Source: an uncultured Bacteroides sp.
Lineage (GTDB): Bacteria > Bacteroidota > Bacteroidia > Bacteroidales > Bacteroidaceae
Assembly (NCBI GenBank): GCA_900556845.1
Contig: USQO01000035.1
Location: 1-19,380 of the forward strand
Direction of reading: 5' to 3'
DNA: 19,380 nt
Shown here: piece by piece, positions 13,309 through 19,380 of the stretch
How the letters are laid out: each line of letters opens with the position of its first letter
Position numbering within the stretch: the first letter of the stretch is position 1
Notes under the pieces: generated by a model
What the model was told of the DNA's origin: nothing
What the model saw: the letters and a program-made list of their open reading frames with translations, nothing else
The model's database searches: none
Position numbers and translations under genes: made by a program

Positions 13309-14847
13309 TCATTCAAATGCAGGCAATGTCACTTTAAACAATTCGCTGGGGCGATGTTCTTTGCGGATAAACTCTTTCATTTTTGCTACGATTTCCGGAT
13401 GCTGTGCAGCTACGTCATGATCTTCGTGCAAATCTTCCGCCAGGTTATACAGCGATGGTTTTCCAGCTCTTACTACCATCTTCCAGTCTCCCATACGTAC
13501 TCCTATCTGATCAGTTTCATGGAATTCCCAGTACAGATAGTCATGTTTTTGTTGCTTTTCGTCGTTGCCTAACAAGGTTGGGGCAAACGAAATACCATCA
13601 AAACAGTCGCCTTCTATTTTCTTATTGATATACTTGGCAGGGAATTTACGGTCGCCTATCAGCTCACAGAACGTAGGCATAACATCATAAAAAGCCAGTT
13701 GGTGGTCGTTTTTTACACCGGCAGGGATTTTACCGGGCCAGCGGGCGATGAAAGGAACACGGATACCACCTTCCAGACATTGCCGTTTAAGTCCGCGCAA
13801 TTTTCCGTCTCGGCCAAAGAATTCAGGGTCTGCACCACCTTCTTCATGAGGTCCGTTGTCACTACTGAAAATCACCAGTGTATTCTCATCCAGTCCCTTT
13901 TCCTTCAGTTTCGCCAATATTTCACCTACATAAGAGTCAAGGCGAGTAATCATGCCGGCAAATTCGGCATGCGTGTGCGTAGCAGGATTATAACGTCCTC
14001 CTCCTCCCCAGGTTTTGTCTACGAAGAACTGCTTCTTGTAGTGCTTGAGGATGGAATCGTTTGGCTGTGCCAGCTCAGCGTGCGGCAGTGTATACGTAAA
14101 GAGTCCGTAGAAAGGCTGTTTACCATCCTGGCTGTCCAGCCACTTCAGTGCTTCCTGATGAATCAGGTCTGCCGAGTACTGTGTACGTTTCTTATAGTCA
14201 TCACCAAACATCGGATATTTAATATTCTCTTCCAATACCACGCGTATGGTCGCTGTATCCCTTTTAGAGCTGCTGTATCGATTCAGAAAGTTTGGATAAT
14301 ACAGATGTGCCTGATATTGGCAGATATATCCGAAATACTCGTCTATGCCCCTTTTTTCGGGGGTCGAACACGAGCCTTCATAACCGCCAGCCCATTTACC
14401 AAACATTCCTGTGGTATACCCGTTTTTCTTCATAATTTCGGGTAAGATGATATGGTCTGGTGAGTACGGTTCCTGTCCTGTCAACACATATTCATCGTTG
14501 TCACCGTACTTCATTGTAGGTGAATCCTTCCAGTATTCATAATTTCCCCTTACGTGAGTGTGTCCGGTGTGCTGTCCGGTCATCAGTGATGCACGCGACG
14601 GAGCACTTACCGGACTGCCGGCATATGCCTGCATAAACTGCATGCCTTCGGCTGCCATACGGTCCAGATTCGGAGTCTGTATATACTTCTGGCCATAGCA
14701 TCCTAAATCGCCGTATCCCATGTCATCACACAAGATGAAGATGATGTTAGGCTGTTGTTCCTTTGCTTTTTTTGCCTCCGCAGAAGTTGCTCCCAATGAG
14801 AGCAACCCTGCAGAAAACAATACAATATTTTCTTTTTTCATATCCAT
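13309..14847 (-). CDS. Serine-type sulfatase, exported
   Basis: Arylsulfatase-fold enzyme that hydrolyses sulfate esters. The maturation motif is SAPSRASLMTG (residues 81-91), so formylglycine would be made from S81, which requires a radical-SAM sulfatase-maturating enzyme (anSME, not in the window). Other family residues: metal-binding D41 and D42 (CDDMGYGD), K151 (GKW), H256 (LPHAE), D330 and N331 (SSDNGPH) and K354. The usual histidine of GKWHxG is alanine here (A153). A signal peptide spans about 3-25 (FSAGLLSLGATSAEA); M3 is a second possible start. The substrate is unknown. The gene begins 8 bases after the tricorn-like gene stop, so the two are probably cotranscribed. Confidence 0.92.
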   Translation of the reverse strand: MDMKKENIVLFSAGLLSLGATSAEAKKAKEQQPNIIFILCDDMGYGDLGCYGQKYIQTPNLDRMAAEGMQFMQAYAGSPVSAPSRASLMTGQHTGHTHVRGNYEYWKDSPTMKYGDNDEYVLTGQEPYSPDHIILPEIMKKNGYTTGMFGKWAGGYEGSCSTPEKRGIDEYFGYICQYQAHLYYPNFLNRYSSSKRDTATIRVVLEENIKYPMFGDDYKKRTQYSADLIHQEALKWLDSQDGKQPFYGLFTYTLPHAELAQPNDSILKHYKKQFFVDKTWGGGGRYNPATHTHAEFAGMITRLDSYVGEILAKLKEKGLDENTLVIFSSDNGPHEEGGADPEFFGRDGKLRGLKRQCLEGGIRVPFIARWPGKIPAGVKNDHQLAFYDVMPTFCELIGDRKFPAKYINKKIEGDCFDGISFAPTLLGNDEKQQKHDYLYWEFHETDQIGVRMGDWKMVVRAGKPSLYNLAEDLHEDHDVAAQHPEIVAKMKEFIRKEHRPSELFKVTLPAFE

Positions 14848-14855
14848 CCGTTTTA

Positions 14856-17800
14856 TTATTTCAGTTCCTTCAGCAACTCCTCTACCGCAGTACGTAACTG
14901 AGTATCTTCACCCTGAACAATGGTTTCGGGTGCATTCAGCACGTGAATATCTGGTTCAAGCTCTGTATTTTCTAGGTAACTTCCGTCCGGCAACTGATAG
15001 CCGATAACCGGAATACCGTAGATAAGGCTCTTATCCTGAAGGCGTTCCCAGTTTACGCTGGTCATTGTACCCGGTACAGGAGCTCCTACCAGCTTACCCA
15101 TCTTCTTATGTTTGTAAACCCATGGTGTACCGTGTGCATTCGAGTAGTTGGCCTCACACTGCACCATGATAGAAGGCTTGTTCCAGCGACGGCTCGGCAT
15201 ATCGCAGGCAGCACGTCCGCGTATTACCTGCGTCAGGTATTTTTCACCACTGAAGAGTACCTCTACATCTTCGTGCAGACGGCCACCACCGTTGAAACGT
15301 GTGTCAATCACAATACCTTCACACTGATTGTACTTGCCCAGAATATCCGAGTAAATATTGCGGAAACTTTCATCGTCCATCGACTGGATATGTACGTAAC
15401 CCAGACGTCCGTTCGACCATTTTTCCACATCAGCAGCACGCTGTTTCACCCATCTCTGATACAGCAGGTCGCTCAATGCACCGCTGCTAATCGGGAGAAT
15501 CACCTCATCCCATCGTTTGCCAGTAGCCGGGTCATACAGCGAAGCCAGTGTTTTCTTTTTCGCCTTTCCGTTCAGCAATACGGTATAATCATTTTCAGGG
15601 TCAATTTCCACGCCGTCAATTTTCTCAAGAATAACACCCGGTTTTACATTCGAGTTGGCATGGTCGAAAGGACCTTTTTCGATTACTTCGGCTACTTTCA
15701 GTCCCTTACCGGTATAGTTCCAGTCGAACAATACTCCTAGGCTGGCAGTTGATTCTACAGCCGATGGACCATAGTAGCGTCCACCCGTATGCGAAACATT
15801 CAGTTCGCCCAGCCATTCGCTCAGCAATTCGGCAAAATCATAATTGTTGGCAATATGCGGCAAGAAGCGGCGATAATCAGCCGACATAGCATCCCAGTCC
15901 ACTCCGTGCATTCCCTTTTCGTAGAAGCGTTCCTTCTCTTCGCGGTATACATGGTTGAACATATAGTTGCGCTCTTCGGCACCGCTGATTTTTACAGTCG
16001 CGTTAAAGCTTACCGGTTTTAGAGCACCATCTTTCAGAGTCTGGAATTTCCGTCCCAACAAGAAAATCTTGCCTTCCTTATCGGTCTCCATTTGGCTGAA
16101 TCCGGCATCTTTTGAAACCAGCTGCGGGTCTTTTTTACGCAAATCCAGTTTCCACAAGTCGTAGTCGCCTTCGAAAGCAGTCAGATAATACAATGTTTCC
16201 CCTTTGCTGTCAATCATGGCATCTGCCATGTCCGAAGAGTTCGGGGTGAGTCGGACAATACGGTCGGTAATACCTTCCAGTTCCACCAGAAGCGGTTTCT
16301 TGTCTTCTTCTTTATCTTCTTTGTCCTTCTTTTTATCTGCTTTCTTTCCTTTCTTTTCGTCAGCCTTTTCTTTTGCAGCTTTCTGTTCCTTTTCCAGCTC
16401 CTTCTGCAACTCATAATCCTCTTTGCTCAGGCGGAACTTGTCGTAAGCATCCCGGTTGAGGAATACCAGCATGGCATCACTCAGCGATCCCCACGATGCA
16501 TGTGCCCGCATACCGTAGCGGTCTGTCTGGAACAAGATGGCATTTCCATCCATCACCCAGTGCGGTGTACTGCTGAAATAGCCGCTGTTGGTCAGATTGG
16601 TAATCTTTCCGCCTTGTGCACTTACCAGGCCTATATCCGAATACGGGTCATGACGGTTACCGATAAACTCCAGCGCGAACCATTTGCTGTCTGGTGACCA
16701 TGTATAAGTGATTGTTCCTTCAGTTCGATAACAAGTACTTTCGTCCGTTACCTGACGTGTTTTCTTCGAATCGAGATTATACACCATCAGTCGGTTACGG
16801 CCTTCTACAAAGGCAATTTCCTTACCGTCTGGCGAGAAACGGGCACAGGTACGGTCCAGTTTGCTTTCCGGCAACAGACGCTCTTCCTTGATGACAGTAG
16901 CATTGGGGAATCCCTTTTCCTCTTCGCGTACAATTGAAGCCTTATACAAGTCGTAACGGCCGTCGCGCTCACTGGTGTAGACCAATGTACGGCTGTCTTC
17001 GCTCCAGGTAGGGTCACTTTCTGCAGCAGCAGTATGGGTTATCTGTTTGGTTGTTCCATATTCAACAGAAGTAACAAAGAGCTCTCCGCGTACCGTAAAG
17101 GCAATCTGCTTGCCGTCCGGTGAAACAGCTCCCGATTCGGCACCGCTGGTAAATTTGAGGAACTGCACCTTGTCTTCATTGTCGGAAACCAAATCGATGG
17201 CTACCTTTTTCGGACTGCCATTTGCCGTCTGAGTATAGATTTCACCATTATATGTATAGCAAAGCATACCGTTGCTGCCTACCGACAAGAAACGTACCGG
17301 ATGAGTCTTGAATTTTGTCAGTTCTTTTACTTGTTCCGGCTGGTCGATAGGGAAAGAATATACGTTGAACGAGCCTTTGTTCCGCTCACTCAGGAAATAA
17401 ACAGTTTTTCCGTCCGGAGCCAATACCGGATTTCTATCCTCTCCGGCCCGTTTGGTAAGATTGGTGTGTTGTTTGGTCTGAACATCATATTTCCATACAT
17501 CGCGGGTGATGGATGAAGTGTGATGCTTTCTCCATTCATCCTCAAAACCCTTCTTATCCTGGTATAGAAAATAATTTCCGTCTTTGCTGAAGCATACCAT
17601 TTCGGCCGGTGTACCCAGTACTTGTTCGGTACGTCCTCCGTTGGCCGGTACTTTATAAAGCTCACCCATGGCACCTGTAGGGAACAGAGCACTCTGTGCC
17701 GGGTCCTGAATTACAGCAGAAAACAGTACATATTTGCCATCGGGAGTGAAGGCAGAAGGAATTTCGGAAGCCGAGTTGTAAGTCAGTCTTTTCGCCTGAC

Positions 17801-18089
17801 CGCCATCGGCTGCTACGGTATACACATCGAATCCGCCGTTACGGTCGCTTGCAAAAGCTATCTGTTTGCCATCCGGGCTCCATACCGGACTGCATTCGTA
17901 CGATTCCTGACTGGTGAGCGCTACAGCTTTTCCACCTTCTGCAGCCACTTTGTAGATGTCTCCTTTATAGCAGAATACTATATCTTTACCGTCGGGAGAA
18001 ATTTGTACGTCCCGAAGCCATAAGGGAGTTTCAGCTCCTGCAGCGGCAGCAGTGAGTCCCAGGCTGATACATGCTAGTAATTTTTTCAT
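14856..18089 (-). CDS. Tricorn-like S41 peptidase, exported
   Basis: Large periplasmic serine peptidase of the tricorn type. A signal peptide covers residues 1-19. Beta-propeller repeats of the PD40/TolB kind follow (about 25-530), with recurring SPDGK (30-35, 71-75, 323-327, 419-423, 465-468). A Lys/Glu-rich linker lies at about 561-598. A second propeller segment, a helical region with the SH pair (S766, H767 in NVSHTGG), a PDZ-like part (about 783-840) and the S41 catalytic core complete it. DTRFNGGG (929-936) and the likely nucleophile S983 in NYSNAHG match family sites; E1042 or E1044 probably complete the tetrad. Tricorn has D966 after the nucleophile, here N984. At 1077 residues it fits the family. 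It is first in a two-gene unit with the sulfatase. Confidence 0.93.
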   Translation of the reverse strand: MKKLLACISLGLTAAAAGAETPLWLRDVQISPDGKDIVFCYKGDIYKVAAEGGKAVALTSQESYECSPVWSPDGKQIAFASDRNGGFDVYTVAADGGQAKRLTYNSASEIPSAFTPDGKYVLFSAVIQDPAQSALFPTGAMGELYKVPANGGRTEQVLGTPAEMVCFSKDGNYFLYQDKKGFEDEWRKHHTSSITRDVWKYDVQTKQHTNLTKRAGEDRNPVLAPDGKTVYFLSERNKGSFNVYSFPIDQPEQVKELTKFKTHPVRFLSVGSNGMLCYTYNGEIYTQTANGSPKKVAIDLVSDNEDKVQFLKFTSGAESGAVSPDGKQIAFTVRGELFVTSVEYGTTKQITHTAAAESDPTWSEDSRTLVYTSERDGRYDLYKASIVREEEKGFPNATVIKEERLLPESKLDRTCARFSPDGKEIAFVEGRNRLMVYNLDSKKTRQVTDESTCYRTEGTITYTWSPDSKWFALEFIGNRHDPYSDIGLVSAQGGKITNLTNSGYFSSTPHWVMDGNAILFQTDRYGMRAHASWGSLSDAMLVFLNRDAYDKFRLSKEDYELQKELEKEQKAAKEKADEKKGKKADKKKDKEDKEEDKKPLLVELEGITDRIVRLTPNSSDMADAMIDSKGETLYYLTAFEGDYDLWKLDLRKKDPQLVSKDAGFSQMETDKEGKIFLLGRKFQTLKDGALKPVSFNATVKISGAEERNYMFNHVYREEKERFYEKGMHGVDWDAMSADYRRFLPHIANNYDFAELLSEWLGELNVSHTGGRYYGPSAVESTASLGVLFDWNYTGKGLKVAEVIEKGPFDHANSNVKPGVILEKIDGVEIDPENDYTVLLNGKAKKKTLASLYDPATGKRWDEVILPISSGALSDLLYQRWVKQRAADVEKWSNGRLGYVHIQSMDDESFRNIYSDILGKYNQCEGIVIDTRFNGGGRLHEDVEVLFSGEKYLTQVIRGRAACDMPSRRWNKPSIMVQCEANYSNAHGTPWVYKHKKMGKLVGAPVPGTMTSVNWERLQDKSLIYGIPVIGYQLPDGSYLENTELEPDIHVLNAPETIVQGEDTQLRTAVEELLKELK

Positions 18090-18121
18090 TATAAAACAGA
18101 TTTTAGATTGGGTTATGCGAA

Positions 18122-18129
18122 CAAAAATA
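18122..18129 (-). promoter_or_regulatory. Possible -7 box for the tricorn-sulfatase unit
   Basis: On the - strand this reads TATTTTTG, an exact TAnnTTTG match, with a start near 18115 and a leader of about 25 bases before the ATG. No clear TTTG appears at the -33 distance (around 18149-18153), so it is tentative. Confidence 0.45.
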
Positions 18130-18167
18130 ATGATTTCTGGAAGAAAGATAAAAAAATGACTCTTTTA

Positions 18168-18200
18168 TTTGGAAGATATTAAATAAAAACACTATCTTTG
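18168..18200 (+). promoter_or_regulatory. tRNA-Gln promoter
   Basis: TTTG at 18168-18171 and TATCTTTG at 18193-18200 are 21 bases apart, a full match to the Bacteroidetes -33/-7 promoter. The predicted start is near 18207, about 24 bases before the mature tRNA. Confidence 0.85.
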
Positions 18201-18204
18201 CATC

Positions 18205-18220
18205 GCTTTCCGAGGAAAGC
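18205..18220 (+). other. Hairpin in the tRNA-Gln 5' leader
   Basis: GCTTTC (18205-18210) pairs with GAAAGC (18215-18220) around the loop CGAG. It lies between the promoter and the tRNA, in the leader that RNase P would remove. Because the predicted start is near 18207, part of the stem may lie outside the transcript; the start cannot be set more precisely by eye. Confidence 0.35.
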
Positions 18221-18230
18221 ATCTGAAGTT

Positions 18231-18301
18231 TGGACTATGGTGTAATGGTAACACAACAGGTTTTGGTTCTGTTTTTCCAGGTTCGAATCCTGGTAGTCCA
18301 A
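18231..18301 (+). tRNA. tRNA-Gln(UUG)
   Basis: Acceptor stem TGGACTA (18231-18237) pairs fully with TAGTCCA (18294-18300), with A18301 as the discriminator base; CCA is not encoded. The D-arm contains GTGTAATGGTAACAC. The anticodon arm is ACAGG, loop TTTTGGT, TCTGT, giving the anticodon TTG. The T-arm is CCAGG, loop TTCGAAT, CCTGG. Anticodon UUG reads CAA and, by wobble, CAG. Confidence 0.97.
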
Positions 18302-18304
18302 CTT

Positions 18305-18340
18305 AAGCCCTGAGAGATTCTCTCAGGGCTTTTTTATTTT
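18305..18340 (+). terminator. Terminator after tRNA-Gln
   Basis: AAGCCCTGAGAG (18305-18316) pairs with CTCTCAGGGCTT (18320-18331) around a 3-base loop, followed by a T-run broken by one A. Confidence 0.92.
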
Positions 18341-18383
18341 TAATCATTGAGAAACACTTCTTGATAGAATTGGATAATGTACT

Positions 18384-19298
18384 ATGAATAATAAAAATAC
18401 TATTAGAAGAGATTATCTTATTATCCGTAGGATTATGAGAGGAGACTATCCAAGCGCATCCCTATTGTTACAATATTTGGAACGAAACGACATTACCATT
18501 ACATTACGTACTCTGCAGCGTGATATGGCAGATATTAGAAGCAACTTCGATATAGAGGTTATATATGACAGCAAGAAGAATGGCTACTATATTGATGAAA
18601 CTTGCAGTATGGATACAGATAAACTGCTGTACTTCCTTGGGTTAGCTGAAAGTTCAGACATAATATTATCCAGTATTAAAGATAAGCAAAAGCTGTTGAA
18701 ATACCTGTCAATAAGTCCTAATCCTCATGCAAAAGGGGTAGAGAATATAGGTATATTACTGCATGCCATACAGCAATGCACCGTTATCAATATCAATCAT
18801 CTTAGCTATCAGACAGGAGAGCAGAAAGCCTACACCGTAGAGCCTTATCTCTTAAAAGAATTTGAGGGAATGTGGTATCTGTTTGCCTATTGTGAGGAAA
18901 TGAGAGCATTTCGTACCTTCGGACTTGACAGAATAGGGCAGATACAGGTAACGGACAGAACTTTTCAGCGTAGAGAAGAATTAGAACGTACGGCAGAAAA
19001 GTTTGAAAATGTATATGGATTAGTGTATGAACCCAACAATAACCCAAATGCCCCAATAGAGGAAGTAAAACTGAAAGTATCTTCTGTTATGTTGCCTTAT
19101 ATCCAATCTTTGCCAATACATTCATCACAAAGCATAAGCGGAGATGGAGATGTAATAACACTACATCTGATAATAAATCCAGAATTGGAAAATAAAATAA
19201 TGAGTTATGGAGAACATATTGAAGTCTTGTCTCCACACTCACTGCGAAATAAGATTAAAGAAAGGATAATGCAATCACTGTCAAAATACGATGATTAA
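18384..19298 (+). CDS. HTH-WYL transcriptional regulator
   Basis: A 304-residue protein with an N-terminal winged-helix DNA-binding domain (about 8-70; TLRTLQRDMADIRSNF resembles the recognition helix of DeoR/YobV-like regulators), a WYL ligand-sensing domain (about 125-195, with W164, Y165 and L166 in GMWYLFAYC and RTFGLDRI after it) and a C-terminal WCX-like extension (about 225-300). Known family members (BrxR, CapW) repress defence operons and respond to nucleotide or nucleic-acid ligands; others do not act in defence. Codon use is richer in ATA and AGA than the genes to the left, suggesting different ancestry. An inverted repeat lies just after the gene, before a gene cut by the window edge. 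The regulated genes are not visible. Confidence 0.87.
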   Translation: MNNKNTIRRDYLIIRRIMRGDYPSASLLLQYLERNDITITLRTLQRDMADIRSNFDIEVIYDSKKNGYYIDETCSMDTDKLLYFLGLAESSDIILSSIKDKQKLLKYLSISPNPHAKGVENIGILLHAIQQCTVININHLSYQTGEQKAYTVEPYLLKEFEGMWYLFAYCEEMRAFRTFGLDRIGQIQVTDRTFQRREELERTAEKFENVYGLVYEPNNNPNAPIEEVKLKVSSVMLPYIQSLPIHSSQSISGDGDVITLHLIINPELENKIMSYGEHIEVLSPHSLRNKIKERIMQSLSKYDD

Positions 19299-19307
19299 AA
19301 AAATCAG

Positions 19308-19330
19308 CATACGACTAATTTTGTCGTATG
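19308..19330. promoter_or_regulatory. Inverted repeat, candidate operator
   Basis: CATACGAC (19308-19315) and GTCGTATG (19323-19330) flank a 7-base spacer. It sits between the WYL gene and the next start codon, just upstream of a -7 box at 19339-19346. An ATACGA copy also occurs at 19286-19291. A role as WYL-protein operator is inference; a weak terminator for the WYL gene is the alternative, since two flanking wobble pairs can extend the stem to 12 bp and T-rich DNA follows a few bases later. Confidence 0.5.
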
Positions 19331-19338
19331 TTGGCTCT

Positions 19339-19346
19339 TATTTTTG
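19339..19346 (+). promoter_or_regulatory. -7 box of the gene at the right edge
   Basis: TATTTTTG matches TAnnTTTG and predicts a start near 19353, 11 bases before the ATG at 19364. The TTTG at 19320-19323 is only 15 bases upstream, so the -33 element is uncertain; if it is used, it lies in the spacer and arm of the inverted repeat. Confidence 0.55.
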
Positions 19347-19363
19347 TAGAAAATTTTATTAAT

Positions 19364-19380
19364 ATGGACAATATAATTAC
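19364..19380 (+). CDS. Start of a gene cut by the window end
   Basis: An ATG after a -7 box reads M-D-N-I-I followed by a partial codon. Only five complete codons are visible, so neither the reading frame nor the product can be confirmed. The promoter box and operator-like repeat before it favour a real gene. Confidence 0.4.

Noticed and set aside
13699..14445. Long + strand open frame (248 codons) antisense to the sulfatase
   Set aside because: It lies wholly inside a gene with clear family motifs, and its translation has no recognisable domain and a composition typical of an antisense shadow.
15108..15740. + strand open frame (210 codons) antisense to the tricorn-like gene
   Set aside because: The opposite strand encodes the conserved S41 core, and the antisense product resembles no family.
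18205..18220. Leader hairpin considered as an attenuator for tRNA-Gln
   Set aside because: No T-run follows, the predicted start falls inside the stem, and a tRNA leader is removed by RNase P; kept only as a low-confidence structure.
1..19380. CRISPR arrays, insertion sequences, integrase genes, attachment repeats
   Set aside because: I saw no regularly spaced repeats, transposase-like proteins or duplicated tRNA 3' end inside the window.

Overview
The window looks like a chromosomal segment of a gut-type Bacteroidales bacterium, most likely Bacteroides or Phocaeicola; the sequence alone does not settle the species. The evidence is the protein set (MiaB, a TruB without a PUA domain, DUF3098, DUF4271, a tricorn-like peptidase, a serine-type sulfatase), the Bacteroidetes promoter box TAnnTTTG in front of several units, and the lack of consistent strong Shine-Dalgarno sites.

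The left half (1-8345) is housekeeping. miaB (tRNA ms2i6A modification) has its own promoter, which overlaps a perfect 7-bp inverted repeat, and ends in a strong terminator. A tightly packed + strand cluster follows: zinc-ribbon methyltransferase, ftsX, DUF3098 membrane protein, uppP, truB, queA and folK, several overlapping by about 4 bases. It joins cell-envelope work (FtsX, undecaprenyl pyrophosphate recycling) to tRNA modification (TruB, QueA) and folate synthesis. metK stands alone behind a promoter and a SAM-II-type riboswitch, so SAM synthase is probably controlled by its own product, and it ends in a terminator. SAM links much of this half: MetK makes it, and MiaB, QueA and the methyltransferase use it.

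The middle (8350-13302) has a LOG-like nucleotide hydrolase, a DUF4271 membrane protein and a HemD-like protein. Then, behind a terminator hairpin whose loop carries a promoter box, come rnpA, yidD and a short TatD-like hydrolase. tyrS has its own promoter. A near-perfect palindromic terminator separates tyrS from the oppositely oriented block.

The right block (13309-18089, - strand) is a two-gene unit for exported hydrolases: a 1077-residue tricorn-like S41 peptidase followed 8 bases later by a serine-type sulfatase. No SusC/SusD or sigma/anti-sigma genes are next to it in the window.

The right edge holds tRNA-Gln(UUG) with a canonical promoter and terminator, then an AT-richer HTH-WYL regulator, an inverted repeat resembling an operator, a promoter box and the first codons of a gene cut by the window end. 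A tRNA followed by a WYL regulator and operator is the most likely place for an accessory (defence or mobile) region, but its cargo lies outside the window.
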